DNA of 64,000 bases from Elmis aenea (lineage: Eukaryota; Arthropoda; Insecta; Coleoptera; Elmidae), in assembly GCA_947652605.1 (NCBI GenBank), contig OX393581.1:7692640-7756639 (forward strand). The letters run 5' to 3'. Shown here one piece after another: positions 11,578-24,657 of this stretch (positions are counted from its first letter, which is position 1; the number at the start of each line of letters is the position of its first letter). A program made the translations under genes and the position numbers. Under the pieces are notes generated by a model. The model saw nothing but the letters and a program-made list of their open reading frames with translations, ran no database searches and was not told the origin of the DNA.

Positions 11578-14498
11578 CACTCATTGAATTCTAATTATTA
11601 ATAAATTTTAATTATTATTTTATTTCCATTTCATTTGAATGAGGCCATGTTTAGTCCGGTTTTGTTTTTAGTTAAGACCAAGAATCAAAATAATATTGTT
11701 TATTCTCAACGTGTTTTATTTTTTAAGCCAACTAGATTGTTTTTATAGTTTTTTTTTAAATCGTATATGTTTGTATCTCGTTTGTTAATTATTACATTCA
11801 TATTTTAATCAAATCGTTACATTATAAGAGCGATATTGCAAATAAATAACTCACAAATTGTTCATTATTTTAAAAATTGTATGTCTTGGCTGGCATTTTA
11901 GTACTGCTGGCGTAGTTTTGTCAACCTCCCACCAAGCAAAATGAAAATTTCATATACACCGGACGTTAAACAACAAACTTAAGTCAAAAACTATATACAG
12001 GCATAACGAGCCAATGTCCAGCGGTTTTAATGAAGACGTCAACGTTCTTTATACGCATCGCCGTGAAGTGCGTAGAAAATCGAAGAGACATTAGGATGAG
12101 TTTTTTATACGCTAGAAAAACATTTATGTCACATTAAATTAACAAGAACAAAGACGTCCAGTATTTTATTTATTAAATTATCATGCACCATTTAAAAGGA
12201 GCGTCTTAAATTCGAGATTATAATTTTCGTATATTACGGGATTAGTAAAGTTTATTAGCACACATATACCAGCCTAGATAATTGCCTGTTACAGGACTTC
12301 ACAGCGATGTTGGGTATTTCATGGCGACACTGTTGTATTCTTCCTAGAGAATTTATAATAATCTTGGGTTATAATCATTAGAACTGGATTCAATTTCAAT
12401 AAAATATTGTGATGACAGGTTATCGAGATCGTATTTCTAACAACTGGCTCTCTATATAGCGTTAATGTTATAAGTAAACGTCTCTAAATCTATGTTAGGA
12501 AAACAAACTGCTAGCACCTGTGTAGCTGTGTGATTGTGGCAGTTAAGAAATTATTATAGGAACTTAAATTCTTGTATATGTGCATGTTTATTTCAGGTAA
12601 AAATTTTATCTATTATGAAGTAATCAAATAGGAAAATAACTACTGATAAAAATATACATCATTTTTAAATACTATACGTTTAGAAGGAAAGTCTAACTTC
12701 ATGAATGTATCCTAAGTTATTCAATAAAAACTTGAATCAACATTAATCTGATTCGAAATGAGGGAAGTATTTTTGAAGCAAACAGTATGACATTAAAAAT
12801 TGATCAACTTTTAATTTCAAAAAACTACTCAACGAACAAACCCTTCAAGGCTTCAAGTTGTTCAGACACCCCGCATAATTATGATAAATAAATGCACACA
12901 TGAATAGCGTAAGGTTTTGGTAGTTCCATTCAAGTTGTTCAATATCTACTCAGGAATTTCTGTTTTAGCAGTGTAACCAATCCGTTATTTTTTTATATTT
13001 TATAAAGCCAGTAATGACACTCGTTACAGAATTCAAGGAACTAAATTAGTCTTTCAGGTTATAAAATAAAATATTGCGTACTGAACTTTCTCGGCAAATG
13101 CGACATTTTCCAATTAGTCTCGCACAAATATTCAAAACCCCACATATTTATTAATTAAAGTTTCATTATGTTCGGTGACTTTTTTAGGTCGTCTCTCCAC
13201 ACTTAAATCCGTACACATCCGTACATATACGGATAATATTTCAATTAATAATTCGCGAATGGATTTATTGCGTCGAGCCGGAATAATACGAGACGAAGCA
13301 TTAAAGTCGTATTTCATTCGATTTTATTTTTATTTTGTCACACACTTTGTCTCAGGAATTTGTGTACACGGGCGTTAAACGCGACGATTTAAAATATGTC
13401 CTCAGTTAAAGGCAGGAGCTTTTAGGGTTAATTTCAAACCGAATTTTAACCTTATTGATACGCATTATTTATTTTAAATGTGACTTCTTTACAGTAAAAA
13501 TTTAATTATTTCTGGTTATTTTACACCTCGAGGCGAAAATCTTTATCTTTTGGATTTAACAAGCTCGTAAAATAAGTTAAGTCGAGTTAAAGATTGATTT
13601 AGTGTCGTAGTTAGTAAATTCCACTCGTGCCTCGCTGTTTATACGACAAGAAATGTAACAATTCTTTTATAATTAAATTAGCAAGGTCCAAAATCAGCTC
13701 CGGAACTTTATAAACCGTATCAAGACAATTATTTATTAACTCCGTTTATAGTATACATTTTTTAACATACGTATTTGTTTTGTTTTTTTTAACTTTTTTG
13801 ACCGATAGACAGCTAGTGGGTAATTAGCATTATGATAATTTACCATTGCTCAAAGGGTCGTAAACGACCCCCATTTATTTCAGCCTACTGGAACAAGCCT
13901 TAGTTTGCAAGCTAACTTCTGTTTTCTCTGACATCGTTAACTTATTTTTTTTTCTTGTTATTCATTTCCTAAAAAATAATAATTTTACCAACAATACCTG
14001 CAGTCGTAATAAACCCTTTAGATTGTAAGAAATAGCCCTTTCTAAATTCCACTATCTTCAGTTCTCTTCTAATTTTTATTTGCCTGCTTTCTATTTAATT
14101 CCTGACACAATTTAATTTTAATGCGCCAAAATTAATACTTTTCATAATTATCATTTTTAGCACAAATATGAACAAACACAGAATAACTTTCGTAAGCAAC
14201 TGAGAAGATATCACATTATTTCTCCTTTTGCACCATCTTTTCAGTTCCGTTAATAACAAGTTACCCTGAAACGATCCCTTGTTTTCGAAAATGTTGGGCT
14301 CATTCTGAATTTCTTGGAAGTTATTCTAATTCTAATCTATTTTACTGTAATGGTCACAGTTAGGTCAAGTACCTATACATGTAGAAACCACTGATTTATA
14401 CAAGTGACCATTGCATTGGTTCGAAATGGAATCATAATATTTTTAAAAGGTAGAAAAAAATATAATTTGCATTGTCGATCGAGTATTTACTAACTAAA
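11578..14498. other. Unannotated DNA, possible regulatory patches
   Basis: No gene is recognised. Overlapping open frames on both strands at 13132-13378 are mutual shadows without protein-like features. Less AT-rich stretches at 11890-12110 and 13080-13400 may be non-coding functional DNA. GGGTCG-TAAA-CGACCC near 13855 is a short perfect dyad. Confidence 0.4.
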
Positions 14499-14500
14499 TA

Positions 14501-15837
14501 AGGTAATTCCGGGACAGTCACTCCACCTAAGGCCAAAAAAATCACATTTTAATAATTTTTAACTTTGTAGTCTTCGAAAAAATGGAAATGCATAGCCAAT
14601 TCAATTGAGAATAGCGCACGACATTCAAAATTTGAATATTACGACCAGAAGTTTACAAAAAAAAAAATTAAGCAAAACCATGTTTTTGCACATCTCTCCC
14701 GACAGTGCGGGTGAGATGCCCCATATAAATGGGAGTGATGCCCCGGCCTTAAACGATCAATGAAACCAAAAATATTTAATCCACAATGTATTTTTATTGA
14801 TATGTTACGAATCGTACACTCGATTGATCATATCAACTTAACACACTTACGACGTCGTTATGTATGACGACGATAACGACGGTAAAGAAGGACGAACGTT
14901 TCGACGCTTAGTCTGCTGTTCGTCTTCTTAAAATATTGAGCTTGACGTCGCGTCGGCTTTCAATTTTTTTAATGTAATTTGTTTACAGAAAAGAAGATTG
15001 TTTAAGATTACAACTTGACTGGTATTGAATGAGAACTTGTATCGAATTAATGCATGTATTCGAATGAGAATTTGAATTAGAATGTATTTTGCAACTTGAC
15101 TTACTACCTAACTATTACAAAAATGTTATCCCTTTGCTTTTGCTACGGTTGGTCATCCTAGCTAAGGGATTTGTCCCTGAACAGTGAACACATGTTAAAA
15201 AGATTTTGTTCTTCTTAATTCTTCTCTAAATTGTTCTGAAGACCTTTGCCTTCTGGTTTTATCAGATGTTTTTCTCTTATAGGTCGTAGGCATCTCTGAA
15301 CATAGTTTATTTTTCATAAATAATGTCAATATAGTCTTTCTAGGATGCTTGTGTTACAGTATTAAATAATAAATTGATTAGTTGTTGCTGTATTGTGTAT
15401 AAGGAATAGATGTTCCACCGGGGCATCTGTATCTCGATCAAATGGGGCAACTCTCCTTTTAGTACGGGTTAGATGCCCCAGGGAAAAAAAAATGGAACCA
15501 AAGATACCGGTATATTCTATTGCAATAATAACCTTAACAATGTATTTGAGAAGCTGGCTAAAAGTATTCAATTAAAAATAATAAATTTCGAATTGCCGGT
15601 ATCTTTAAGTTGTTACTACATTATAGCGCAATGTTAAAATCGTTGAACTCATCTTAATTTTGTTGACAACCGCACACCACCCGAAATTTATGCCAACGGC
15701 AGTATGCCTTCCAGAGAGCAACTGTTACGGAGCAATAATACAGTAATACAGTACAAATTTTGGCATCTGTCATTAGCATGCGAAAATAGAACAACTGAGG
15801 CATCTCTCCCAGTAGGGCAACTCTCCCGGAATTACCT
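14501..15837. mobile_element. TA-flanked TIR transposon, non-autonomous
   Basis: The ends are exact inverted repeats, AGGTAATTCCGGGA, flanked on both sides by TA (14499-14500 and 15838-15839), as expected for a Tc1/mariner/pogo-type TA target duplication. Inside each end lie further inverted blocks rich in GATGCCCC and GGGGCAACTCTCC (about 14690-14750 against 15400-15485, and the outermost 40 bp at the right). The 1337-bp interior has no transposase-like frame; the two ~60-codon frames around 15362-15575 overlap on opposite strands and are spurious. GC-richer DNA with repeated GACG at 14830-14960 may be a separate insertion. Confidence 0.85.
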
Positions 15838-15839
15838 TA

Positions 15840-16814
15840 GATAGAGAGACGCGTAATTAAACAATCATTTTAACAGCACTAACGCTTATTAAAAGTAATT
15901 GTAATAAAAAAATATATATTTGAAAAGAAGTTCTTTTTCCAAAAACACAAATGAATCGAAAATCTAATTATCTATGTCTTTTGGGGTCCTTCTGTACCCA
16001 CTGTATTTACACGGATTTTCATGTAAACCGCACCATTTAAACAACAAACGAATGTTTTGATGTAGTAACAAGCAAATAAAGAATCTCCACCAATAAAAAA
16101 CTGCAAATAATCCTGACCGCGCGCGTCACTTTCCCTTGCGCTCTGCTTGTGGATATGTACCACAGTAAACATGACATAAATGTTGCACGGTGGTCTTGTC
16201 GGCTTGTAATGTTCCTTATGCATCGCTAAACAGTTGATCAGCTTATATGCAAGTACATAAGTAGTTCATTTGCAATTCCGTTGTCATATTTTATTATCTT
16301 TTTTCATGAAAGCTTGCATTATGTGTAAAATAATTGGATGAGATATATATGTAAGAATTCCAATAAAATAAAAGTTGTGATTGGATGTGGCGTACGGTGT
16401 TCTTTTTTATCAACGGTTGCGGCTAAAGACCTCCCGGTGCACCTAAAAGTGGTCCCCTGCAGATGATGCCCCCCGTTTTCTCTTATTATTTATTAATCAG
16501 CGATATGGTGAATTTATATCAATATTCATCACGAGAATCATGCAGATTGCTCACAATGAAGCGAAAATAGTATAAAAAAGTTTCACTTATATCGGTTTAA
16601 TTGATTGAATAATGAAAAAGGTGCAACGTCCAACTGTTTTATTATTTGGTGATAATTATACATAGCGTCATTCATATTTGCGTGGATTGACTACTTACCA
16701 AGAAAAATCAATTAATTTTGTTAGTATTATTACTTCATAATCAAGTGTATACCGTAGCGCAAACTATTCTGTTTAGCGTGTAGCTAACAACAAAGTAAAT
16801 TAGGGGAATAAAAT
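15840..16814. other. Unannotated DNA
   Basis: No coding or repeat signature is recognised. The 83-codon - strand frame at 15972-16223 has no family resemblance and is probably chance. Confidence 0.4.
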
Positions 16815-16817
16815 ATA

Positions 16818-18332
16818 CTGCCGACTTAATATCTGGACCTTTAAGTCACATTATAAATCTCTCATTAAAAAATGGCATATTTCCTAACAAACTTAAATTT
16901 GCAAAAATCAAAACAATCCACAAAAAAAAGGGAATTTAAGTGACATAGGAACTATAGGAACTATAGGCCCATAGCCATCCTCACAAACATTAGCAAGATA
17001 TTTGAAAAAATAATTTACAACAGAATTGAAAATTACCTAGAACACTTTGGCTTAATAAACAACGCTCAAAATGGATTCAGAAAAGGCAAAACAACTACCC
17101 GCGCTATTTATATGGCAATCCCTCAATAAAGACGAACACACCATGGTCATGTGTGCTAACGAAATTAGAACACTATGGTATACGAGGGACCGCCCATAAT
17201 CTTATAAAATCTTATCTTTCGGAAATAAACCAATATGTTGCCGGAAAAGACTCGTCAGGTGAATTTCTAAAATCTAACAAATAGAAAATCAAAAAAGGAG
17301 TCCCGCAAGGATCAATCTTAGTCCTTCTGTTATACATACTGTACACTAATGATCTTCCAGATTTTGCCAAAGCTTCCCTTATACAATTTGCCGATGACAC
17401 ATCTGCTATTATTAGTGACTCGGATCCAAAAAATTCTGAACAAAAACTCTTTGACTGCTTAGGCCAACTCCAACGTTGGTTCACATTAAACAATCTAACC
17501 CTAAATGTCAATAAAACTCAAGTAATACATTTTTACAGAGTCAATTAACCTCCGACTTAAAACTTAAAAACAATTCCACAACTATAAATGTTGTTAATAA
17601 AATATAATTTCTTGGTTTATGTATTGACTCTAGACTGGACTGGTCATACCACATCGAACGCCTGTCACAAAGCCTGTCACGGTATCTATCCTTTCGCATT
17701 AAAAAACCTAAAAAAATTGGCCAAAACTGCATATCATGCATATGTTGAATCTAGGTTACGATATGCTGTAATTTTTTGGGGTAACGCTAGTGACTCTGAA
17801 CGCCTCTTTATTATACAAAAGCGATGTATAAGAAATATATTTGGTCTAAACTACCGAGATCACTGTAAAGATACTTTTTGTGACAAAGAAATATTAATTT
17901 TTTACGGCCTATTCATTCTCGAAGCCAACCTTTTCGTAAGAAATAATGTTGATCTGTTCGAAATGAATATAAGAAACCATGCAGCCAATACCCGACATAA
18001 AAAAAATCTAAAGCCCGATTGCTTCAAATATACCTATCTTCAAAAAAATGTTACCTCTATAATTATTGCAATATATAACCAATTTAACACATCACCGGAG
18101 AGTATAAAAAATCTACCCACCCGCGACTTAAAGAAAAGATTAAGAAAATGTCCTAATCTCTAAAGCTTTCTATGGAGTTGGTGAATATCGTAATGACGCT
18201 TACTTTAAAAACTCTTTTAAGTAAATATAATTTTGTGTTGTATATATTCGTATATATGTGTATTATTATCATTATTGTGACATGTTCTACACCTTTTTGG
18301 ATTTTTCAGAACAAATAAAAACTACTACTATG
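16818..18332 (+). pseudogene. Non-LTR retrotransposon RT pseudogene (jockey/CR1-like)
   Basis: Reverse transcriptase landmarks occur in order but in shifting frames. SGPLSHIINLSLKNGIFPNK lies near 16834; the YRPI-type block and ISKIFEKIIYNRIENYL near 16970-17035; INNAQNGFRKGKTTTRAIY near 17055-17110; GVPQGSIL at 17296-17319; the catalytic FADDT near 17386-17400; and LQRWFTLNNLTLNVNKTQVI near 17467. The open frame at 17588-18163 covers part of the thumb and the C-terminal tail (HAYVESRLRYAVIFWGNA). The 5' half with the endonuclease is missing, as usual after 5' truncation. It ends in AATAAAAACTACTACTA, a short trinucleotide tail typical of this LINE group. Several frameshifts and stops, for instance after IHKKKGI, make it inactive. 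Confidence 0.9.
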
Positions 18333-18343
18333 GGACATAACAG

Positions 18344-19669
18344 CAGTGCCGTAACAAGGGCGTGGCCAGAGAGGCGGCCGCCACGTTCGCAACTGGGTTA
18401 GAGGAGCAAAACGCAAAAAATAAAAATAAATAAATAGAACAAAAGTCCTATTTTCAATTGTATTTTTTTAAATATTCCTGGTGAGAAAGCTACTGACGAT
18501 TCGTTTGCCATGAATGAAACTACATTACTAAAAACGAAAATGTCTGAAGTTTCATATCTTTAAACTCAATGATAGATTTACTGCTTTACAAGAGGTCGCA
18601 AACGACTTCAGTGTTCTAAATGGACAAGCTTTAAAAATTATGGCGCTAGATCAAAAGTCGCCGAACCGGGGTAAATTACCCCAAGTGGGGCAAAAATAAA
18701 ATTCTTGGGAGTAATGAAGACTCAATAGACATAAATAAAATTATATAAAAAAGAATTCCTTTTGTTTCATAAAGATGATATTAATTTATTTTATCGCATT
18801 TATTTTATACTTTTTAAATATAATTATAATTGTATTCTCCGTATAAATAATTTTAATAAACCCTTTGAATTTAAAAAATCTATGATATTCTTCCTTTTAA
18901 ATCAAAGGGGTCACGTCGGCGTAAATAAATATATTTCGGGGTAATAGGTAAAAAAGTTCACCGGCCCCTGCGCTAGATGCTAGATGATCTCAAACGAAGC
19001 ACAGCTGAACTGGCATTGAAATATAATAGTCATGCTCCAGAATCTGTATGTGAAATTTCAAATATCAAGCCATGGAAGTTTTTGAAAATTTAGGCGATTA
19101 GACGCTTTTCAAATCTTGAAAAAAACTACGAACTCTCATTACAAAACGCATTTAAATCTAGACAATCGCACAATACCAGTAACAACAGCTTCTTGCGAAC
19201 GTTCGTTTAGCAAATTAATTTTTTTTTATCGTATTTTCGTTGTACTATTGGACAAAAGCGATTAACAAACATAGGTACCTATTCGTAATATCAATTGAAA
19301 AAGATATTGCAAAAACATTAAATTATGACGATATAGTAGATGTATTTGTAAATAAAAAAGCTAAAAATTACATCATAAAATCTGTTGAACTTATTTATGT
19401 TTTTGTTATATTATTTTATATAACACCTACATTGTGTATTCTTTAATTTATTTGTCATTGAATATAAACAAGATTTATTTAATAAATTATTTATTTATAC
19501 AAATACATAATTGGATTTACAGGCAACTCATTTTGATGAGGTTAATACTAAGTAATTAACATATTGCATTTGGTAACATTTAACTTGTTACATTAACCTT
19601 TTTCCAAAGCTTTATCAATTTTGGGTTAAGGGGGGGACACGGGCGCTTCATACCCTCGTTACGGCACTG
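18344..19669 (+). mobile_element. hAT transposon remnant with exact 8-bp TSD
   Basis: The element starts CAGTGCCGTAACAAGGGCG and ends with the inverted counterpart of CAGTGCCGTAACGAGGG. It is flanked by the identical octamer CATAACAG (18336-18343 and 19670-19677), the 8-bp target duplication of hAT transposases. The + strand interior retains pieces of a ZMYM1-like hAT transposase: LQEVANDFSVLNGQALKIM near 18580, then PVTTASCERSFSKL at about 19171-19215 (the hallmark at the start of the hATC dimerisation domain), and KDIAKTLNYDDIVDVFVNKK near 19300-19360. Most of the catalytic core is deleted and frames are broken. A 318-bp insertion lies inside. Confidence 0.92.
18652..18969. mobile_element. 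Small insertion inside the hAT remnant
   Basis: GCGCTAGAT occurs directly on both sides (18643-18651 and 18970-18978), as expected for an 8- or 9-bp target duplication. The insert has imperfect inverted ends: GCCGAACCGGGG...TTACCCC at the left and GGGGTAATAGG...GTTCACCGGCCCC at the right. It has no coding capacity. By its TSD length it may be a hAT-type MITE. Confidence 0.65.
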
Positions 19670-19677
19670 CATAACAG

Positions 19678-20754
19678 GGTAGTGGGGTACAACGATACAG
19701 CCTTTATTTTGTTCAAAAGTGGCGCACTTTTGAGAAACTATTTGGAACTATGTTGATACAGGGTGATCTACTACTGTACAACAACTGTACAACAACTTAC
19801 AACAATTGGCCGTCATATCTCAAATATTTGTGTTATATTTTGTGATGATTTTACAGTACTGGATACGTCTTTTATTGCATGTAAATAAAACTGAGCTACA
19901 TTTAGATAACACAGTAGTATAGGTACTGTCTTGTTAGAGCATTTTATTAGGTTCTAATTCCGTTTTTGTCATTTACTTTTGTCAGAATTTTTCCCACCAA
20001 ATTTACAAAATCAAAAACAAATTTTAAGAGTCCTTAAAAATTATTATAAACGAAGCATTTATCATAATTGCAGTTCAATTTAATTTCCAAGAATATTTAG
20101 TGTTAAATCGTATTACACATGAAAATTACAGACCTAAAATAAAATCTCGGTAAACTAATTGAAAATTAATAAACGTAATTATTTCTTCAAGATCCCGCGA
20201 TTACAGCTGAACATTGCAATTTTCTTATGTAACAAGAAACAGTAATTTATGGGTCCAGAAGCTGCAAAAGCAGCTTTAAGCCCAGTTATTGACTGTATCG
20301 GTTACCGCCAAACTACGCCCATATATAAATTCAATTAACACAGCTTGTATTTCGAATAATTCCACCCCATACAGGGCACATGCGGAGGACTTGCGCCCAT
20401 ATCGTATGAAATTTTAGTTAATAACCACGATGATTAAAGAAAGTTGATTAATTTCGTTTAAACTTTTTATTTATTACGAAAAGATCGGTAGAGTTTGCTT
20501 ACTAAAAAACCGGTCGCTGTATTATTATTATACCCTGCACGAAAATACGTGTCAGGGATATGTAAATTAAATTAATTTTAAAATTATATGAGATTTAATG
20601 GCTTAAAAGTTATATTGGGATTATTTTTTTAACTTTATTTGTGGCAATATTATCAAAGTAATTATTTGTGTTTAACTGTATAAAAGTCGGGTGAGTATAA
20701 AAAAACTCTTCATAAATATGCATGTTTTTAATAGATTTATGTTGGTAAGCCAGA
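19678..20754. other. Unannotated DNA with a MITE end
   Basis: GATACAGGGTGATCTACTACTG near 19752 looks like one end of an ACAGGGTG-type element whose partner I cannot find. The rest shows no coding or repeat signature. Confidence 0.35.
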
Positions 20755-21545
20755 AATATAAAGGATTTAGAACACTCGACAAACAGATTGGTGGAGGAGG
20801 CTTTCAAGATGGGGTTAAAATTAAACCAGAAGAAATGTAAAGTTATGTCCATTGGAGGATGTCAGCAGAATGCAATCCTAGAAGTAATTACGACATTGGG
20901 AAAAATTAGTCTGGAAGAAGTGGATGTGTTTGTCTATCTGGGTGCCAGAATAACGAAAAACTCTGATGAAGAAAAAGAAATAGAGGTGAGATTAATAAAA
21001 CCAAATAAAAGTGCCGGAGCCTTGAACCAACAACTAAGGGCGGAACAGCTATCTAGAGACGCTAAATTTCGCCTTTACAAAACAGTATTACGACCAACAG
21101 CAGTATATGGCTGCGAAACTTGGATACTGAATAAGAAAGCACAAAAAATATTGCAGACATGGGAGAGGAAAATACTTAAAAGAGTGTTGGGAGGAAGGAA
21201 TACAGAATAAGGCCATGAGAGAAGGACAAACAGGGAAATTTATGAGATATATAATATTAGGGACCAGCAATTGACTTAGTAATAAATGCGAAAAGATTAC
21301 AGTGGCTGGGTCATATCGACAGAATGGCAGATGGACGAACACCGAAAACGATAGCCTGGAAAACACCAAATTACAAGAAGGAGAACGGTCGACCGAGAAG
21401 ACTGTGGAGAGAAGCAGTGCTATCAGACTTAAAAGAAAAAGGTATAAGAGACCGAAGGACTAAAGCCAAAAATAGAAAAAAGTGGAAGAGGATCACGGAG
21501 CTGTGAGCCCAAACGGCCTGTAAAAGAAGCTCTCTATACATATAT
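20755..21545 (+). pseudogene. RTE-like LINE 3' end
   Basis: The 140-codon frame at 20788-21210 holds the end of the RT palm and thumb: GLKLNQKKCKVMSIGG, then VYLGARITKNSDEE with a following EIE-R motif, then LYKTVLRPTAVYGCETW and WERKILKRVLGG. After a frame break it continues in 21280-21506 with KRLQWLGHIDRMADGR and NGRPRRLWREAVLSDLKEKG, ending in a stop. This order (YLG, YG-ETW, LRWLGH-RM, GRPR-RW) is the C-terminal signature of the endonuclease-RT LINEs common in insects. The clade name RTE is my best guess. The element is 5'-truncated and frameshifted. Confidence 0.85.
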
Positions 21546-21631
21546 TGGTAAGGATATACCGATTTCTGACGAAGTTTAATAAGATTCGTTTGGTTTTACT
21601 GAACTTTCGAAGATTCAGCTGAAGATTATAC

Positions 21632-22286
21632 AGGGTGTCTCAAATTTGTGGTTTTTCTTAAGAGCTACAAAGTCGATGAAAGTAAGCCAAGGTACAAATA
21701 TGGCAAATAAATTTATCACGATGACAAGTAAACAAAACGCTTTCAAAATTTTAAGTTTGTTGATTGGTTGTCATGGAAACGACAAAAACTACAACGACCG
21801 GCCTACCTGATTTATAGTGGCTGTTGTCCAAAACGCATTGTTTAAAATTGGCCAATGAATGTAGAAGAAAATACCATGTGTGATACAACAATGTGTTAAG
21901 AGCAAAAAAAATTTTATTTGATTATGTAAATGGCCAAAATTGCGCCAATAGGAAAAAAAGTTGGTTGTCGTAAAACAAAAACGAAACAATCTACGAAAAA
22001 TTTGTGATCACCATCCTATTCGGCTTAAAAAGTTGCCTAGACAATGCTTTAACACATTTGAAATATTTTATATTTCAAAAGAGTTATGGACGATTTTCAA
22101 AAATTGAATTTTCAGGTAGTTTCTGGTTTTTCCTAATTTTCTCGGATACGGTTTGAGATATTTACAGTTTCGCGACGGATTACTAATGAGCACCGAATTT
22201 AGCAACTTTGCCAAGGTTAAACCTATGCTCTAGCTATTATAATAAGGGAGATTCTCATGTTTAAACTCAAATTTCAAACACCCTGC
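21632..22286. mobile_element. MITE with ACAGGGTGTCT-type TIRs
   Basis: TATACAGGGTGTCTCAAATT at the left is mirrored at the right by AAATTTCAAACACCCTGCATA, giving about 19 bp of imperfect inverted repeat around a 650-bp non-coding interior. It sits about 85 bp beyond the LINE tail. Confidence 0.7.
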
Positions 22287-23230
22287 ATAAGTTTTTTTTT
22301 TAAAATTACCGGTAATGACAAAAATCGGCAATTTTGCTATCGTTAGTTACCATCCGAATAGCTTCTTGTACCATTTAGTCCCCAAAAGACATGTATAAAA
22401 AACTACTGTTAAAAAAGACATTAAGCAGTTACATCACCAACAACTTTAATTTTTTGCTGCAAAATTTTGATTTTATCCAATTTTTTTCAACTAACAAAAC
22501 TTTACCTAATTAAAACTTTTGTATTGTTAATTAGTTCTTCGAGATATCCAATCTTTTCATCCAATCCCGGTCGGTAATTAAACGCATCGATATTATCATA
22601 AAACTTAATTTTATATGCTCGAAGTATTCGGAAAAAAATCACGAGCGGAATTTCGTTATGATATCTCTTTTATGGCGCAGCAATTTGGGCTGAAAAAAAA
22701 ATCAAGGCAACTTCTGTATTGAACTTGATGTTATATTTTGTAACCACAAGCAATAAATTTCGAGTAGGAGTACCGTATTTATGTTAATTTGCAATGCTAC
22801 TGGCTACCGAATCGTAAAACGATACTTTCTAACATTTCTAAGAAACCTTAGAATACACTCGGAATTTTAACTGTGGATAATTTATTTCAAGATCTAGTTT
22901 TATGACTTAATCGTATGATCACGCACGTATGTAGAATGTACGAGCCGAATTTATAAATAGAACAAAAATTCGCTGCGCTTTTATTTTTTAGTTTTAGATT
23001 GTTATGTCACAGGCTTTGAAGAAAAAAAATGAAAATATATTTAGCCAGACAAATAACAACGTGAATCTTAGGGACTCCAGTTTTCAATGGGTTTTTTTTT
23101 TCACACAGCTGGCGACGTCTACTGCATCCTAAACTACATTACTTCCTTATTTGCTAAGTTACTTTTGTCCGTTGCTATTTTTACCCCAACTATTCATCTC
23201 GTTTTCGGTCTTAATCTTTTTCTTCTTTCA
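22287..23230. other. Unannotated DNA
   Basis: No gene, terminal repeat or tandem structure is recognised. Presumed intergenic. Confidence 0.4.
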
Positions 23231-23261
23231 GATAGAATCCATGTCAGTTTAATGAGGGATT

Positions 23262-23775
23262 CTATGTGTAGGCATTCTGGTTAGGTGTTGTTTTTTTAAT
23301 ATTATCGGTTAGGATCTTTACTGCATTAAATTTTTTCCGTTTGACCTTGTTTCTTATTTTATCCATAATCGCTGGTTGACAAGACCTTCTCCAGAAGTTC
23401 ATTTCCATTGCTCGTACGCTGTCCTCTAAATATTTAGACATGGTACACACCTCAGCTCCGTTTATAGCACAGCTTTGCACAAAGATTTAAAAACATGAAC
23501 ATGACTTTTGGTTTTCAAGAAAGTACTTTTGCTCCATAACACTGAATTTAATTGTAGAAATATTGTTCTTCCTTCTCCCAATTTATTTAAGATGACTTTG
23601 GTATCCATTACATCTCAGTTAAGGTTACCCCTAGTTATTTGTAATCATAGACAATCTTTTCCTTCCTTTTAAGGTCTTTACCAATATTTCTGAATATTTC
23701 GTTTTTTCGTCATTGATATTTACACCCCGCTTGTCAAATACTTCTAATATTTTTTTAATCATTTATACAAAAGTT
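23262..23775 (-). pseudogene. LINE reverse-transcriptase C-terminal fragment
   Basis: On the - strand, GVNINDEKTKY near 23730 corresponds to the conserved INE-KT-Y step of endonuclease-RT LINEs. After several frameshifts the 72-codon frame gives INGAEVCTMSKYLEDSVRAM, EMNFWRRSCQ and MDKIRNKVKRK, matching the YGAEVW, E-FWRRS and D+IRN sequence of the C-terminal domain. The rest of the element is gone on both sides. Confidence 0.8.
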
Positions 23776-24389
23776 TTACCTATGAATGTAAAAAAACTAT
23801 TTCACGATTGGAAAAAGATTACTATCAGAATCATCATTTGAAGACTTTGTGCAATCATTTTATTAAACTTGTATTAATTACCATTTAAATCAGTGGCTCA
23901 ATGCTTTACAAGAAAGGGTTAAATTGGCCGGATCCTTTTGAATGAAATCCCGTTTGGTCAAAAGTAAAAACAAAATGATTTTACGTATCCAATTAAAAAA
24001 AAAATTAAGTGAGAAAACATATATTTTTGATGAAATTTATTGTATCAAAAACTATGTAACTAAAGAAAAATTGAATCGGTCATTGCTAAAAGGGGATATG
24101 CAATAAATATAACATTATATCTGTGGCGGTGTGGCAGAAGTTGATCTGTCACTTTTTCATGTTTTTGAGAAATCAAAGAAATAACTTTCAGTCGTTATTA
24201 TAAAATCACTAAATGTGAGTATATAATCACAAGTAAGTTTAATAAATGGTTATATGCATACTTTGACATCTACCTGTTTTCAATCAAAATAATCTTTAAT
24301 CTGGGGGTGGGGGGCGAGTATGACACCTACATAGTACCGTCGCGCGGGGTGACTTGAGCCATTTTTCCACAAATAAAATATGGTTACCG

Positions 24390-24657
24390 TACATATGAGC
24401 CGTTGTTTGCATAAACAACACTTGTCAATTTTAGAAATTTTTCATTTTCGCTACTTTGGCTGCTGTTGTCGTCTGCATCAATATCAGGAGCTGGAGGATC
24501 ATTAGTTTCCGCGCTTATACTATGAATTACTGGGGTTATTACGGAATTATTTTGCATAAGGGATGTCAGAAATGGCGCCAATTATCCATTGAAAGTGTAG
24601 TCTCAGATTTGAAAAAAAACTGACAAGTGTTGTTTATGCAAACAACGCCCCATATAA
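24390..24657 (-). mobile_element. Small TIR element with coding remnant
   Basis: About 40 bp at each side are inverted copies: GTTGTTTGCATAAACAACAC near 24402 and its mirror near 24630, both continuing into ACTTGTCA. The - strand frame at 24384-24581 reads through the interior with acidic PPAPDIDADDNSSQSSENE and runs into the left repeat. A frame that ends inside a terminal repeat suggests the tail of a transposase, possibly pogo/jerky-like, but the family is not proven. Confidence 0.55.

Noticed and set aside
15362..15575. Overlapping frames on both strands
   Set aside because: They are inside the TIR element at 14501-15837, mirror each other and have no transposase motif.
17212..17741. 99- and 66-codon frames on the - strand
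   Set aside because: They are antisense to the reverse-transcriptase pseudogene whose + strand motifs (GVPQGS, FADDT) are clear.
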